Part shown: positions 52,733 to 62,696 of the stretch, piece by piece
How positions within the stretch are numbered: the first letter of the stretch is position 1
Layout: each line of letters opens with the position of its first letter
Assembly: GCA_963844315.1 (NCBI GenBank)
Contig: CAWJOC010000034.1
Span: 186,001-250,000, forward strand
DNA from: CAWAVN01 sp963844315
GTDB taxonomy: Bacteria > Planctomycetota > Planctomycetia > Planctomycetales > Planctomycetaceae
Length of the DNA stretch: 64,000 bases
Direction: 5' to 3'
The notes under the pieces: model-generated
The model's input: only the letters and a program-made list of their open reading frames with translations
Told to the model about the DNA's origin: nothing
The model's database searches: none
Translations under genes and position numbers: made by a program

Positions 52733-53233
52733 ATGGGTAAAAAACGCAATCGGCCCGGCGTGGGCGGCAGCTCGAAAACCTCCGTCGATGTGTTGCTCGC
52801 CGAGAATGTGGAAACCTTAGGCAAGCAAGGCGACATCGTCCGCGTGAAACCCGGCTATGCCCGCAATTACCTGTTGCCGCAGGGTCTCGCGACCGTCGCT
52901 TCCGATCACAACAAGCTCATGGTCGAAAAGCACAAAGAGCGCCTGGCCCAACTCGAAGTGCAAAAGGTCAAGACCTACCGCGAACGCGCGGAAGCCATCA
53001 GCAAATACAGCGTGACCTTGGAAGCCAACGCCAATAATGAGGGACACCTCTACGGCTCCATCGTGGCCGTGGACATCGCGAATGCCCTCAAATCCGCCGG
53101 CTATGAAGTCGAACCGAACCACATCAAACTGGAGGGCCCGCTCAAGGAGTTGGGCATGTATACGGTGAAAGTCGAACTCCACGCCAAAGCCAAAGCCGAG
53201 GTCAAAGTCTGGGTCGTGCCCACCGCCACGTAG
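52733..53233 (+). CDS. rplI: Ribosomal protein bL9
   Basis: 166 residues from ATG 52733. A 20-residue basic/Gly extension precedes the L9 N-domain VDVLLAENVETLGKQGDIVR with VKPGYARNYLLPQGLA, a long connecting helix (VEKHKERLAQLEVQKVKTYR) and the C-domain (NNEGHLYGSIVAVDIANAL). The gap from ssb is only 38 bases, so rpsR, often found here, is absent. Confidence 0.9.
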   Translation: MGKKRNRPGVGGSSKTSVDVLLAENVETLGKQGDIVRVKPGYARNYLLPQGLATVASDHNKLMVEKHKERLAQLEVQKVKTYRERAEAISKYSVTLEANANNEGHLYGSIVAVDIANALKSAGYEVEPNHIKLEGPLKELGMYTVKVELHAKAKAEVKVWVVPTAT

Positions 53234-53239
53234 AAAAGT

Positions 53240-53312
53240 TGGGAGCGCGAAGCTCCTGCTGAGCCGCTTAGAAAAACGAATCTCCTCGGCTCGGCGGGAG
53301 CCTCGCCCTCCC
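53240..53312. repeat. Inverted-repeat element after rplI
   Basis: Left arm GGGAGCGCGAAGCTCC-TGCTGAGCCG (from 53241) pairs with CGGCTCGGCGGGAGCC-TCGCCCTCCC (ending 53312) with a few mismatches. It could terminate the ribosomal operon before dnaB. Confidence 0.65.
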
Positions 53313-53445
53313 CATACGAATCCAAAATCCCTTTGGTCTCGTTCTCGGATAACTGTTAAAATGACACGCCGGACAGGTTCCCCTGCCCGGTGTTGTTGTT
53401 TGCGGATTTTGAGTGACGGAACACTCCAAAAAGAAAGCATGACGC

Positions 53446-54888
53446 ATGAGCAAATCGCGAGACGAGTCCAAATCCCCTCTGTACGATGGCCTGCCGCCGC
53501 AGAATCTCGATGCCGAGCGCGCCCTTTTGGGCAGCATGCTGCTTTCGCAGGACGCCATCGACGATGTGGCCGACCTGATTCAGCCCAGCCATTTCTATAG
53601 CGATGCCCACATTCGCATTGCGGAGGTGATCTTCAAACTCGCCGAGACCACCATCGGCGGGATTGACGCGGTCACGGTCGCCTCGGAACTCGAACGGCGA
53701 GGCGAACTCGAACAAATTGGCGGGGCGCCCTACATCGGCCAGATTCTGGAAACCGTCCCCCACGCCGCCCATGCCCGGTATTACGCCGAGATCGTCCGCG
53801 ACAAGTTTGTCCGGCGAAGCCTCCGCGATGCCTGCACGACGATTTTGAAAGAGGTCAACGAAGACTCCGCCGACACCGAGGAACTGCTTTCCCACGCCGA
53901 GGAGCGGGTGTTTCAGATCCTCGACAACGAAGGCGACACGCAATCGTTAGAAATCAGAGACATCTTGGAAGATGCGATGACGGGCATTCATGCCCGCGTC
54001 GCGGATGACGGCTGCATCAGCGGAACACGAACGGGCTTCGATGGGCTGGATGGCCTGACCAGCGGGTTTCAGCCGGGCGGATTGATTATCATTGCGGCAC
54101 GGCCCAGCATCGGCAAAACCGCCTTCGTGTGCAACCTCGCCAGGCACGTCGCGGTCGATGCCCACCACCGCTTTACGCTGCTCGAATCCCCCAAGAGAAA
54201 ACACCCCGAAGGCGGCGTGGTGATTTTCAGTTTGGAGCAATCCAAGTTGGAACTGGCGGAGCGGTTCTTGTGCATCTTCGGCAAGTTCGATGGGCTGCGC
54301 CTCAAAAAAGGTGAACTGGAAGAGCACGAAACGCTGGAACTCTTAAAAGTCTCTTCCCGACTCAGCGAAATGCCCATTTACATCGATGACCACCCCGGCA
54401 GGAATATGGCTCAGATTGGGGCGATTTGCCGGCGGGTGAAAAACCGCTATGGGATCGGGCTGATCGTGGTGGATTATTTGCAGCTCATCGAACCCGACGA
54501 CAAAAAAGCCCCCCGCGAGCAGCAAGTCGCCCAGATCGCCCGCCGCTTAAAATTCCTGGCGAAGGAAATGTCAGTCCCGGTGATCGCCCTCGCGCAATTG
54601 AACCGGGGCGTGGATCTCCGCACAGACAAACGCCCCAAGCTCGCCGACCTCAGGGAAAGCGGAGCCATTGAGCAAGATGCCGACATCGTGATGTTCCTGC
54701 ACCGCGATGATGCCTACGATCCCTCCGAACGCCCCGGCGAAGCGGATCTCATCATCGCCAAAAACCGCAACGGTCCCACGGGCATCGTCGGCCTGACCTG
54801 GATTCCCCAGTCCATGCGATTCGAAAACCGCAGCCTGCTCGCCGAACCCGAAGGCGGCTGGGTGGGTCGAGCGAGCAGCGACTTCTGA
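53446..54888 (+). CDS. dnaB: Replicative DNA helicase DnaB
   Basis: 480 residues. DnaB unwinds DNA at the fork as a hexamer. The N-terminal domain has LPPQNLDAERALLGSMLLSQ. The RecA core has Walker A ARPSIGKTAF, FSLEQSKLELAERFL, IGLIVVDYLQLIEP, VIALAQLNRGVD, LADLRESGAIEQDADIVMF and IIAKNRNGPTG. An unusual insert of about 18 residues (AHHRFTLLESPKRKHPEG) separates NLARHVAVD from VVIFSLEQS, where most DnaB proteins have a short turn. The frame is intact. Confidence 0.93.
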   Translation: MSKSRDESKSPLYDGLPPQNLDAERALLGSMLLSQDAIDDVADLIQPSHFYSDAHIRIAEVIFKLAETTIGGIDAVTVASELERRGELEQIGGAPYIGQILETVPHAAHARYYAEIVRDKFVRRSLRDACTTILKEVNEDSADTEELLSHAEERVFQILDNEGDTQSLEIRDILEDAMTGIHARVADDGCISGTRTGFDGLDGLTSGFQPGGLIIIAARPSIGKTAFVCNLARHVAVDAHHRFTLLESPKRKHPEGGVVIFSLEQSKLELAERFLCIFGKFDGLRLKKGELEEHETLELLKVSSRLSEMPIYIDDHPGRNMAQIGAICRRVKNRYGIGLIVVDYLQLIEPDDKKAPREQQVAQIARRLKFLAKEMSVPVIALAQLNRGVDLRTDKRPKLADLRESGAIEQDADIVMFLHRDDAYDPSERPGEADLIIAKNRNGPTGIVGLTWIPQSMRFENRSLLAEPEGGWVGRASSDF

Positions 54889-55033
54889 GCTTTTTTCCTG
54901 GTTCGCTTGCCCTTCAGGGGAAGAATCAACACAATTGCATAAGTTGGTTTACCTCCACAGATCCGACCTCAATGGATGATCGGTCCCTCCGGTCATCTCC
55001 TACCTCGATTGTCAGTTCGAGTCCTACCCTCGA

Positions 55034-57376
55034 ATGAGAGCGGCCATGCCATTGCAGACCACCCCTGCCCTGCCGGTTCGATGTTTTGTCCTGATTCTCT
55101 TCTTCAATGGATTGCTCGGCACATCTGCCACCCAAGCCGCGCCGCAGATCATTGGCGTTTCGCCTGGTGCGGTGAAGCCTGGAGAACCCATTGACCTGAC
55201 CATTACCGGCAGCGATCTTGCCAATCCCGCCGCGCTTTGGACGAGTTTCCCGGCGGAATTCTCTTTAACTCCAGGCATTGAAGGCAACGGCACGCAGGCT
55301 GACCGCGTGGTGTACCGGGTGAAGGCGACCGACCCGAATGTATTGGGCGTCCATGCCATTCGTCTCGTTTCGCCGCAGGGCGTGTCTTCGATGAAACTTT
55401 TGATGGTGGATGATTTGTCCTCCCTCGCCCAACAAGCGGGGAACACGTCGCCCGCGACGGCTCAAGCCCTGACGCTGCCCATCGCCGTCGACGGCCGGGT
55501 GGACAATCTCAGCCTGAACTATTACCGCTTCACCACTGAAGCGGGGCAGAAACTTTCCATCGAAATCCTGGCCCGACGGATGGGGTCGGCCCTGGACCCG
55601 ATGATCCGGCTGTTCAAGGCCGATGGTTTGGAACTGGCTTACAATGATGATTCCCCCGGCTTACTAGGCGATGCCCGCTTGTGCCACACCTTCGCGGAGG
55701 CGGGCGAATACATTCTCGAAGTGCGGGACATCGGCTTTCAAGGCGGGGCCAATCATCTCTACCGCCTGCGGATTGGGCAGCTTCCCTGCATCAATGTGCC
55801 CTATCCCTTGGGCGTTAAGCGGGGCCAGGCCGTTTCCTTGGAGTTCGCCGGTCCCGATGTGGAAGGCGTCGAACCGCTCGCTCTGACGGTTCCCACGGAC
55901 CCGACTTTGAAATGGCTCACCGTAGGGGCCAAACGGGGCAATGGGATCGGCTGTGGTTTTGCCACCGTGAGCGTGGGCGATGCCGAGGAAGTTTTGGAAG
56001 TCGAACCCAACAACACTCCGGAGCAGATTCAGAAAGTCGCTCTAACGAACTTCAATGGCCGCCTGCAAGAACCGGGTGATGTGGACCGCTTCACCTTCAC
56101 GGCCAAGCAAGGCGCGAAACTCACGTTGGCCGCCGTCACCCGCCGCCAGGGTTCCCCAGCGGATTTGGTGCTGCGGCTGTTTAATGCCCAAGGCGGCAAG
56201 ATCGGCGAAGCCGACGACACCGGCAAGGAAGATGGCATTTTGAGTGCAACGATTCCCGCCGATGGCGATTACACATTGAGCGTGGAAGATCTCCATGGCC
56301 GGGGCGGCTCGGCCTTTGCTTACCGCATTGCGGTGACGGAAACCAAGCCCACCTTCAGCTTGGAAGCCGTGGCGGATGATCTCAATGTGCCCGCGGGCGG
56401 CGTGGCGATGATTCAGATTGTCGCGAACCGCAGCGGCTACAACGGCCCGATTGCGATTCGCGCGGAAGGGCTTCCCGAAGACGTGACGCTCTGCCCGACA
56501 GTCATCGCCAACGGACAAAAGGGTGCGAACGTCTGCCTGAAAAGCACTCCCGCCGCCAAAGCCGGGACGCTCCATCACCTGAAGCTCATCGGCGAAGCGA
56601 CCATTGAGGGGCAAGCGGTCGCCATCCCCGCCGACATCACGCTCGCCCTCAAAGCCGAAACGAACCAGATGCCCTACCCGCCCGCGAACCTCTTAGATTC
56701 GCTGGCACTTGCGGTCGCTCCCGTCGCTCCGTTTTCGCTCCGGACCGAACCGGAGGAAATTGTCTTTGGGCCGGATCTGTCCGCGACGTTCAAAGTCATC
56801 GCCACCAGGCAGGCGGATTATAAAGAGCCTATCACATTGGCCGTGTCCAATATCAACGACGACGGCAAGCCCGCCCCCAGTTTGCCCGCCAACGTTACTG
56901 CGGCCCTCAATCCGATTCCTCAAGACCAACAGGAAGTCACGGTCACGCTCACCGCCGCGGGCAATGCCCCGCAAGATGCGTTTACGCTGGTTCTCGACGG
57001 CAGCTTGAAAAAGGGTAACGCGACGATCACGCAACCCGTTTCCTTGTCGCTCAAATTGCAGAAGGCTTACACCCTTTCCATTGAACCAGTGGCCGTTGCT
57101 ATCAAACCGGAGTCCACGCAAAAGATCAAAGTGAACGTAGAGCGCATCCCCGCCTTTACATCCCCTGTGGAAGTCACCTTCAAAAACCTGCCCGCCGGAA
57201 TCACGGCTGCGAAAGCCACGATTCCCGCCGATCAAATGTCCGTGGAAGTCGAAATAACCGCCGCCAAGGATGCCAAACCCGCTTCGGCCAACAACATCAC
57301 CGCCGAGGGCACCGCGGCTCAAAACGGCAAGAACTTCGCCGCTTCCTCCGCCGCGGTAACGATCACGATTCAATAA
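55034..57376 (+). CDS. Secreted PPC-domain (pre-peptidase C-terminal) protein
   Basis: 780 residues. Signal peptide LPVRCFVLILFFNGLLGTSATQAAP. Two or more PPC beta-sandwich domains are present: NYYRFTTEAGQKLSIEILARR...YNDDSPGLLGDARL, and VDRFTFTAKQGAKLTLAAVT...DGDYTLSVEDL. The rest is repeated Ig-like beta domains (FKVIATRQADYKEPITLAVS). There are no catalytic residues; it is probably a structural or binding protein at the surface. Its placement 240 bases before the DUF1549/1553 gene is the usual planctomycete arrangement. Confidence 0.85.
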   Translation: MRAAMPLQTTPALPVRCFVLILFFNGLLGTSATQAAPQIIGVSPGAVKPGEPIDLTITGSDLANPAALWTSFPAEFSLTPGIEGNGTQADRVVYRVKATDPNVLGVHAIRLVSPQGVSSMKLLMVDDLSSLAQQAGNTSPATAQALTLPIAVDGRVDNLSLNYYRFTTEAGQKLSIEILARRMGSALDPMIRLFKADGLELAYNDDSPGLLGDARLCHTFAEAGEYILEVRDIGFQGGANHLYRLRIGQLPCINVPYPLGVKRGQAVSLEFAGPDVEGVEPLALTVPTDPTLKWLTVGAKRGNGIGCGFATVSVGDAEEVLEVEPNNTPEQIQKVALTNFNGRLQEPGDVDRFTFTAKQGAKLTLAAVTRRQGSPADLVLRLFNAQGGKIGEADDTGKEDGILSATIPADGDYTLSVEDLHGRGGSAFAYRIAVTETKPTFSLEAVADDLNVPAGGVAMIQIVANRSGYNGPIAIRAEGLPEDVTLCPTVIANGQKGANVCLKSTPAAKAGTLHHLKLIGEATIEGQAVAIPADITLALKAETNQMPYPPANLLDSLALAVAPVAPFSLRTEPEEIVFGPDLSATFKVIATRQADYKEPITLAVSNINDDGKPAPSLPANVTAALNPIPQDQQEVTVTLTAAGNAPQDAFTLVLDGSLKKGNATITQPVSLSLKLQKAYTLSIEPVAVAIKPESTQKIKVNVERIPAFTSPVEVTFKNLPAGITAAKATIPADQMSVEVEITAAKDAKPASANNITAEGTAAQNGKNFAASSAAVTITIQ

Positions 57377-57598
57377 ACCAAAAGAGATGAACCACGAAAC
57401 ACACGAACGACACGAAAAAGAAGAGAATTTCACCACAAAGAACACAAAGGAAAGGTCTCCCGATCAAATCGCGAGTGAATTGGAGATCGCAACGTACTTT
57501 TGTTTTTTCTTCGTGTCTTTGTGGTAATGATTTCATCTGTTTCGTGGTTAACCCTCTTCCGAAATGATTTCATAGTGTCTCTAAGAATGGAGAAACCC

Positions 57599-60046
57599 AT
57601 GCCACGACGTATTATGTGTGTTCCGTTTTCGGCGGAATTCTGGGTCTCTTGGCATGTCTCCTGATGGCTGGGGCAACATGGGCGGATCCGCCGCAAGGAA
57701 TTCTTTTGGAACCCGCGAAGTTCGAGCTTTCGGGAAAAAGGTCCCGGCAGCAGCTTTTGGTCACGGCCCAGCAGACCGCAACCGATCTTAGGGATGCCAC
57801 GCACCTGGTGGAGTTCACCTCCACGAACCCCGAAGTGGTTCGCGTGGAAAACGGCGTGGCGATTCCCGTGGCGAATGGGACCGCTCAAATCAAAGTGAAG
57901 TTGGAGGCTCTCGAAGCTATCGCGGAAGTCACTGTGAAGAATATGGATCAGCCCTCCCCGGTGAGCTTCAAGAACGAAACTCTGGCCGCGCTCACCAAAG
58001 CCGGTTGCAACATGGGAGCCTGTCACGGTTCGCCTTCCGGCAAGGCGGGATTTCGCTTGTCGCTCAGGGCCTTTGATCCGCCGCTTGATCTGTTGACGCT
58101 TCGCACCGAGTTCTATGGCCGACGCACGAACGTGATGGCTCCCGAAGACAGTTTGATCCTGCGAAAAGGCCTGATGCAAGTCGCCCACGGCGGCGGGCGT
58201 CGCCTGACCAAAGATGGTCCGGATTACATCGCCCTTCGCGATTGGATCGGCGAAGGCATGCAGGTCGATGCCCCCGAAGTGCCGAACCTCGTCAAGATCG
58301 AAGTCTCGCCCAAGAAGCGGATCTTCCAGCCCGGAGCGGACAGGCAGCAACTTAGGGTCACGGGATTTTTCAGCGATGGCCAGACCAAAGACCTCACCGC
58401 GCTCACGAGTTTCAGCTCATCGAATGAAAGCGTCGGGACGGTCACTCCTAACGGCCTTGTCGAACGCGGCGGTCGCGGCGAAACGGCGGTCCTGGCCCGC
58501 TATCTCGACCGCATGGACACCAGCGAAATCATGTTCCTGGAGGATGTCCCAGGCTTCGTTTGGAATAGTCCCCCCGAAGCCAACTTCGTGGATCAGTTGT
58601 CTTTCCAGAAACTCCAGCAACTGAAAATCCTGCCGTCGGATCTTTGCACCGATGAGGAATTCCTCCGCCGGGCTTATCTCGATACAACCGGACGCCTCCC
58701 GCGCATTGAAGAAACCGTCGCCTTCTTGAACGACTCCCGCCCTGATAAACGCACGCAGCTCGTGGACCATCTCCTCGCTAGCAGCGATTACGCCAAGTTT
58801 TGGACATTGAAATGGAGCGATGTGCTAAGGTCCAAAAGCCAGAAACTGCAATCGGCGGGCGTACAGAAGTTTCACCGCTGGATCTTCGATGGCGTTTATC
58901 ACGATAAACCGCTCGATCAGTTCGCCCGCGAGCTTCTCACTGCCAAAGGCAGCGTCTATGAGAACCCGGCGGCGAGCTATTGGCGAATCAGCCGCGATCC
59001 TAACGATGCCGTCGAAACCACGGCTCAGCTCTTTCTAGGCATCCGCATCCAGTGCGCGAAGTGCCACAACCATCCCTTCGAGCGCTGGTCGCAGGACAAC
59101 TACTACGGCGTGGCTTCGGCGTTTGCTCGCATTGGCCGAAAGACCGGCCCCCGGCCTGATGAGGAAATCATCTTCGTCCAATCCTCCGGCGAAGTGCAGC
59201 AGCCGCGCACCGGCCAGACCATGCCCGTGCATCTTCTGCTCCAAGGCGAAGTCACCGTGCCCAACGAACAAGACCGCCGAGTGGTATTCGCCGATTGGCT
59301 TACTCAAAAGGACAATCCGTTCTTCGCCAAAGCTGCGGTCAATCGGATTTGGGGCCACTTGATGGGCCGGGGTTTGGTGGAGCCGGTGGATGATTTCCGC
59401 GATTCCAACCCGCCCTCGAATGCCGCGCTGTTGGATGAACTCGCCAAGCAATTCGCGGCGAACAATTTCAGCCAAAAATGGGCGATCAAAACGATCATGA
59501 CCAGCCGGACTTACCAGTTGTCCTCGCGGTCGAACGAGTTCAACGCCGACGATGAGATTTACCATTCCCACGCCTCCACGCGGCTGCTCACCGCGGAGCA
59601 ACTTTTGGACGCCATCTGCCAGGTCACGGGCGTCAACGAAAGTTTCGGCGGCGTGCCCGCGGGAACGAGAGCCGTGGAACTTGCCGAGATGCCCTCGAAC
59701 CATTACTTCCTCAAAGTCTTCGGCCAACCGCAGCGCGAGATGGCCTGCCAATGCGAGCGCACCAGCGAATCAAACCTCTCCCAAGCCCTGCAAATGATCA
59801 ACGGCCCCGTCGTCCACAACAAACTGCGTGACGCGGGCAGCCGCATCGCTCAACTGCATAAGCCAGAACAAAACCGACCCAGAGATCATCGAAACCCTCT
59901 ACATGACGGCCGTCTCCAGAAAACCAAACCCCGAAGAACTCGCCGCCGCCACCGCCCACATCGCAAGCAGCCCCGACCGAAAGTTGGCGTTGGAAGACAT
60001 CGGCTGGGCGATTCTGAACACGAAGGAATTCTCGTTCCAGCACTAA
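57599..60046 (+). CDS. DUF1549/DUF1553 protein with Ig-like and cytochrome-like module, frameshifted
   Basis: ATG 57599 starts MPRRIMCV; after an indel near 57630 the hydrophobic signal GGILGLLACLLMAGATWAD follows in another frame (a GTG at 57616 would avoid the break). Next come an Ig-like BIG2 domain (TSTNPEVVRVENGVAIPVANG) and a planctomycete cytochrome-like segment with CNMGACHGSPSGKAG, whose C-x4-CH spacing is not the standard heme motif. DUF1549 follows (EEFLRRAYLDTTGRLP, GIRIQCAKCHNHPFERW), then DUF1553 (VNRIWGHLMGRGLVEPVDDF, SRTYQLSS). Near 59830 another break moves the true end into a second frame: DPEIIETLYMTAVSRKPN...LNTKEFSFQH, stop 60044-60046. The role is unknown; redox or polysaccharide links have been suggested for the group. 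Confidence 0.85.
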
Positions 60047-60178
60047 GAAACTGTCCCATAAGCCTCTGGGAGGGTGTGCCACGGCTCTGTGAGCCGTGCG
60101 ATGAAAGGAGACGTTCTCCAGTTTGCACGGCTCACAGAGCCGTGGCACACAAACCAACACCTCTTATGGGACAGATTC
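60047..60178. repeat. MITE-like element (family D) with long perfect inner repeat
   Basis: Outer arms GAAACTGTCCCATAAG (60047) and CTTATGGGACAGATTC (ending 60178) match at 15 of 16 positions. Inner arms of 26 bp (60074-60099 and 60125-60150) are perfect inverted repeats, each itself containing the palindrome CGGCTCTGTGAGCCG. It starts directly after the DUF1553 stop codon. The left end recurs at 32273 and 50533. Confidence 0.85.
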
Positions 60179-60183
60179 CAACA

Positions 60184-60212
60184 GGCGAGCGCGGGGCATC
60201 CGCCCCATGAGG
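60184..60212. repeat. Family B hairpin, copy 3
   Basis: GGCGAGCG-CGGGGC-ATCC-GCCCC-ATGAGG. The same layout as 51-79 and 44986-45013. It lies 15 bases before the Uma2 start, so it may affect translation of that gene. Confidence 0.75.
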
Positions 60213-60226
60213 ATTTCAGTTTCACC

Positions 60227-60764
60227 ATGAGGACAACTCCGCGATACATCCCACACTACACCTGGGCCGACTACGCACAGTGGCAAGGCGACTGGGAACT
60301 CTGGCAAGGGATCCCGGTCGCAATGATGCCGAGACCTTTCGGCCCGCATCAGGATTGTTCCTGCCGAATGGCCCGAGCACTTTGGTCCGCGATTGAAGCA
60401 GCGAAATGCCAAGCGGTCGTGCTCCAATCGATTGACTGGATCATATCGGACGATACCATCGTCCGCCCCGACATCGTCGTTCTTTGTGGCGATGCTCCCG
60501 AAGGGCATGTGACCCAACCCCCAGCCCTGATCGTCGAGATTCTGTCCGCGTCAACGGCCCTTCGAGATCGCAATCAAAAGCGAGATCTCTACCAAGACCA
60601 CGGCGTCGAATTACTACCTGATCGTTGATCCCAACGACCACACATTCGAGGCGTATGAGCGGAACGAACAGGGCCGTTTTCAGCAATTCGAGCCGGTCAA
60701 CGGCTATGAATTCACCCTCTGTGATAACTGCAGTATTCATTTGGATGTGGAGTCGATCTTTTGA
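60227..60764 (+). CDS. Uma2-family protein, one frameshift
   Basis: ATG 60227. YTWADYAQWQGDWELWQGIP is the family's N-terminal substrate-loop region; SIDWIISDDTIVRPDIVVLC carries the metal-binding Asp, and ALIVEILSASTALRDRNQKR the Glu and Lys of the PD-(D/E)xK-like site. A one-base break near 60613 shifts the end to YYLIVDPNDHTFEAYERNEQ, stopping at 60762-60764. About 179 codons. It is distinct in sequence from the Uma2 gene at 45924. Confidence 0.8.
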
Positions 60765-60872
60765 AAGATGGATGCCGGGGTGTTCAGAAACGGCCAGCCG
60801 CTGGCTTCAAACGAAGGAGGGATGTTGGCTGGGTCATGACCCAACTTGTATTTCTGAGCGGCGGAAACCAAG

Positions 60873-61676
60873 TCAACCAGCCGGGTCAGGGGAAGTGCCT
60901 GGTTCGGCCTCTGGACCTTGGGTCTCTGGATCGGATGGCTCTGCCGCCAGGAACCGCACAGCCTGCTTGAACGCCGACCGCACGTCGGTCCGCAACTGCC
61001 CCGACCAAGCCGACCCGTCCTCGCCTCGCGACCGGGCGAACAGCGCAAACGCATACCCGTACATCGGCATCCCCAGGTAGCCGCGTCGACCGATGCTCCA
61101 TCCCGAGTAGGTGCCCTCGTGCCAGTACTGCTCACGGATCACCGAGTTCGCGGTGAACACCCCTAGCCCAAGGAAAACGGTGAGCAGATCCGTGAGTGGC
61201 TCGTGGTCCTGCTCGTCGGGTAAGACCCGCCCCTGCCCGAGCAAATGCACGTGGCCGAGTTCGTGGGCCATCGTCGCGACCATCGCGAGCGGGTCGTGCA
61301 GGTTCGCGGCCTCGATCCAAATCCGGTGCCGACCGCCCTCCCGGTGGTATAACCCCGCCGTCCCTTTCGTCCGCTGAACGCCTAAGATCAGACTCTCGGC
61401 CCACGGGTTGCTCTCGTCGTAGAGCGACATGCGGATGGCCGCTGGGTCGATGCCCATGTACTCGCAGACTCGGTCCAGCATCCGGCGGGCGTCGGCCTCG
61501 GTGGCGTTGTACGGTTCGGGGAAGAACTCCGGACGCGGGAGGATGACAGGTGCCGTACGGACTCGGTCGGCCCCGAACTCAGCTTCAAGCCAACGCCAGC
61601 GGTGATCGATCCACTGCCGAGTGTCGGAATCGACCGGGCAATCGGGCTTTGATCGAAACCAGGAGAACAGCCCCAT
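60873..61676 (-). CDS. Putative zinc metallopeptidase with HELGH motif
   Basis: 267 residues. The motif MAHELGHVHLLG (His138, Glu139, His142) is followed by DHEPLTDLLTVFLGLGVFTAN, whose Glu159 is a plausible third zinc ligand. Later segments YSGWSIGRRGYLGMPMYGYAF are aromatic-rich. The C-terminus is Pro/Glu-rich. There is no signal peptide. It is different from the HEIGH protein at 13208. GC content looks higher than that of neighbours. Family unknown to me. Confidence 0.72.
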   Translation of the reverse strand: MGLFSWFRSKPDCPVDSDTRQWIDHRWRWLEAEFGADRVRTAPVILPRPEFFPEPYNATEADARRMLDRVCEYMGIDPAAIRMSLYDESNPWAESLILGVQRTKGTAGLYHREGGRHRIWIEAANLHDPLAMVATMAHELGHVHLLGQGRVLPDEQDHEPLTDLLTVFLGLGVFTANSVIREQYWHEGTYSGWSIGRRGYLGMPMYGYAFALFARSRGEDGSAWSGQLRTDVRSAFKQAVRFLAAEPSDPETQGPEAEPGTSPDPAG

Positions 61677-61906
61677 CCGCCCCTCCGGCCGAACTCTTGT
61701 TTATACAGACCTGCATAAAACCCGTCTCGGTCTGCTTCTTCTATGTCGGCCGGAGTCGGGAGCGGCCACAAATCGCTAAGCATTTTGGAGATGCCATTTT
61801 GATGATACACCCACAACTCGGCCCCCTGCAATTCGCGGAACATTTCGCGAGAGTTGCCGACGCCCAACCGCTTTGTCTCCCCCTCTCCTTGTCTCCCCCT
61901 CTTCCA
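61677..61906 (-). other. Short stretch with an unassigned frame
   Basis: Between the ABC ATPase stop and the zincin start, a minus-strand frame from 61867 reads ELQGAELWVYHQNGISKMLS and DIEEADRDGFYAGLYKQEF, which looks protein-like, but it then runs out of phase into the zincin gene. It may be a small gene or a broken end; I cannot decide. Confidence 0.25.
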
Positions 61907-62606
<700 letters not shown>

Positions 62607-62696
62607 GGGTTGGTGGAATCGTGAGTGGTGAGCGGTGGAGGGGTGAGTCAGAAAGTCGGGCGTTTTTCACCACTCACTTACTCACCACTGACAAGT

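Noticed and set aside
55010..55033. tRNA-like GTTCGAGTCC word before the PPC gene
   Set aside because: No matching acceptor or anticodon stems could be formed around it.
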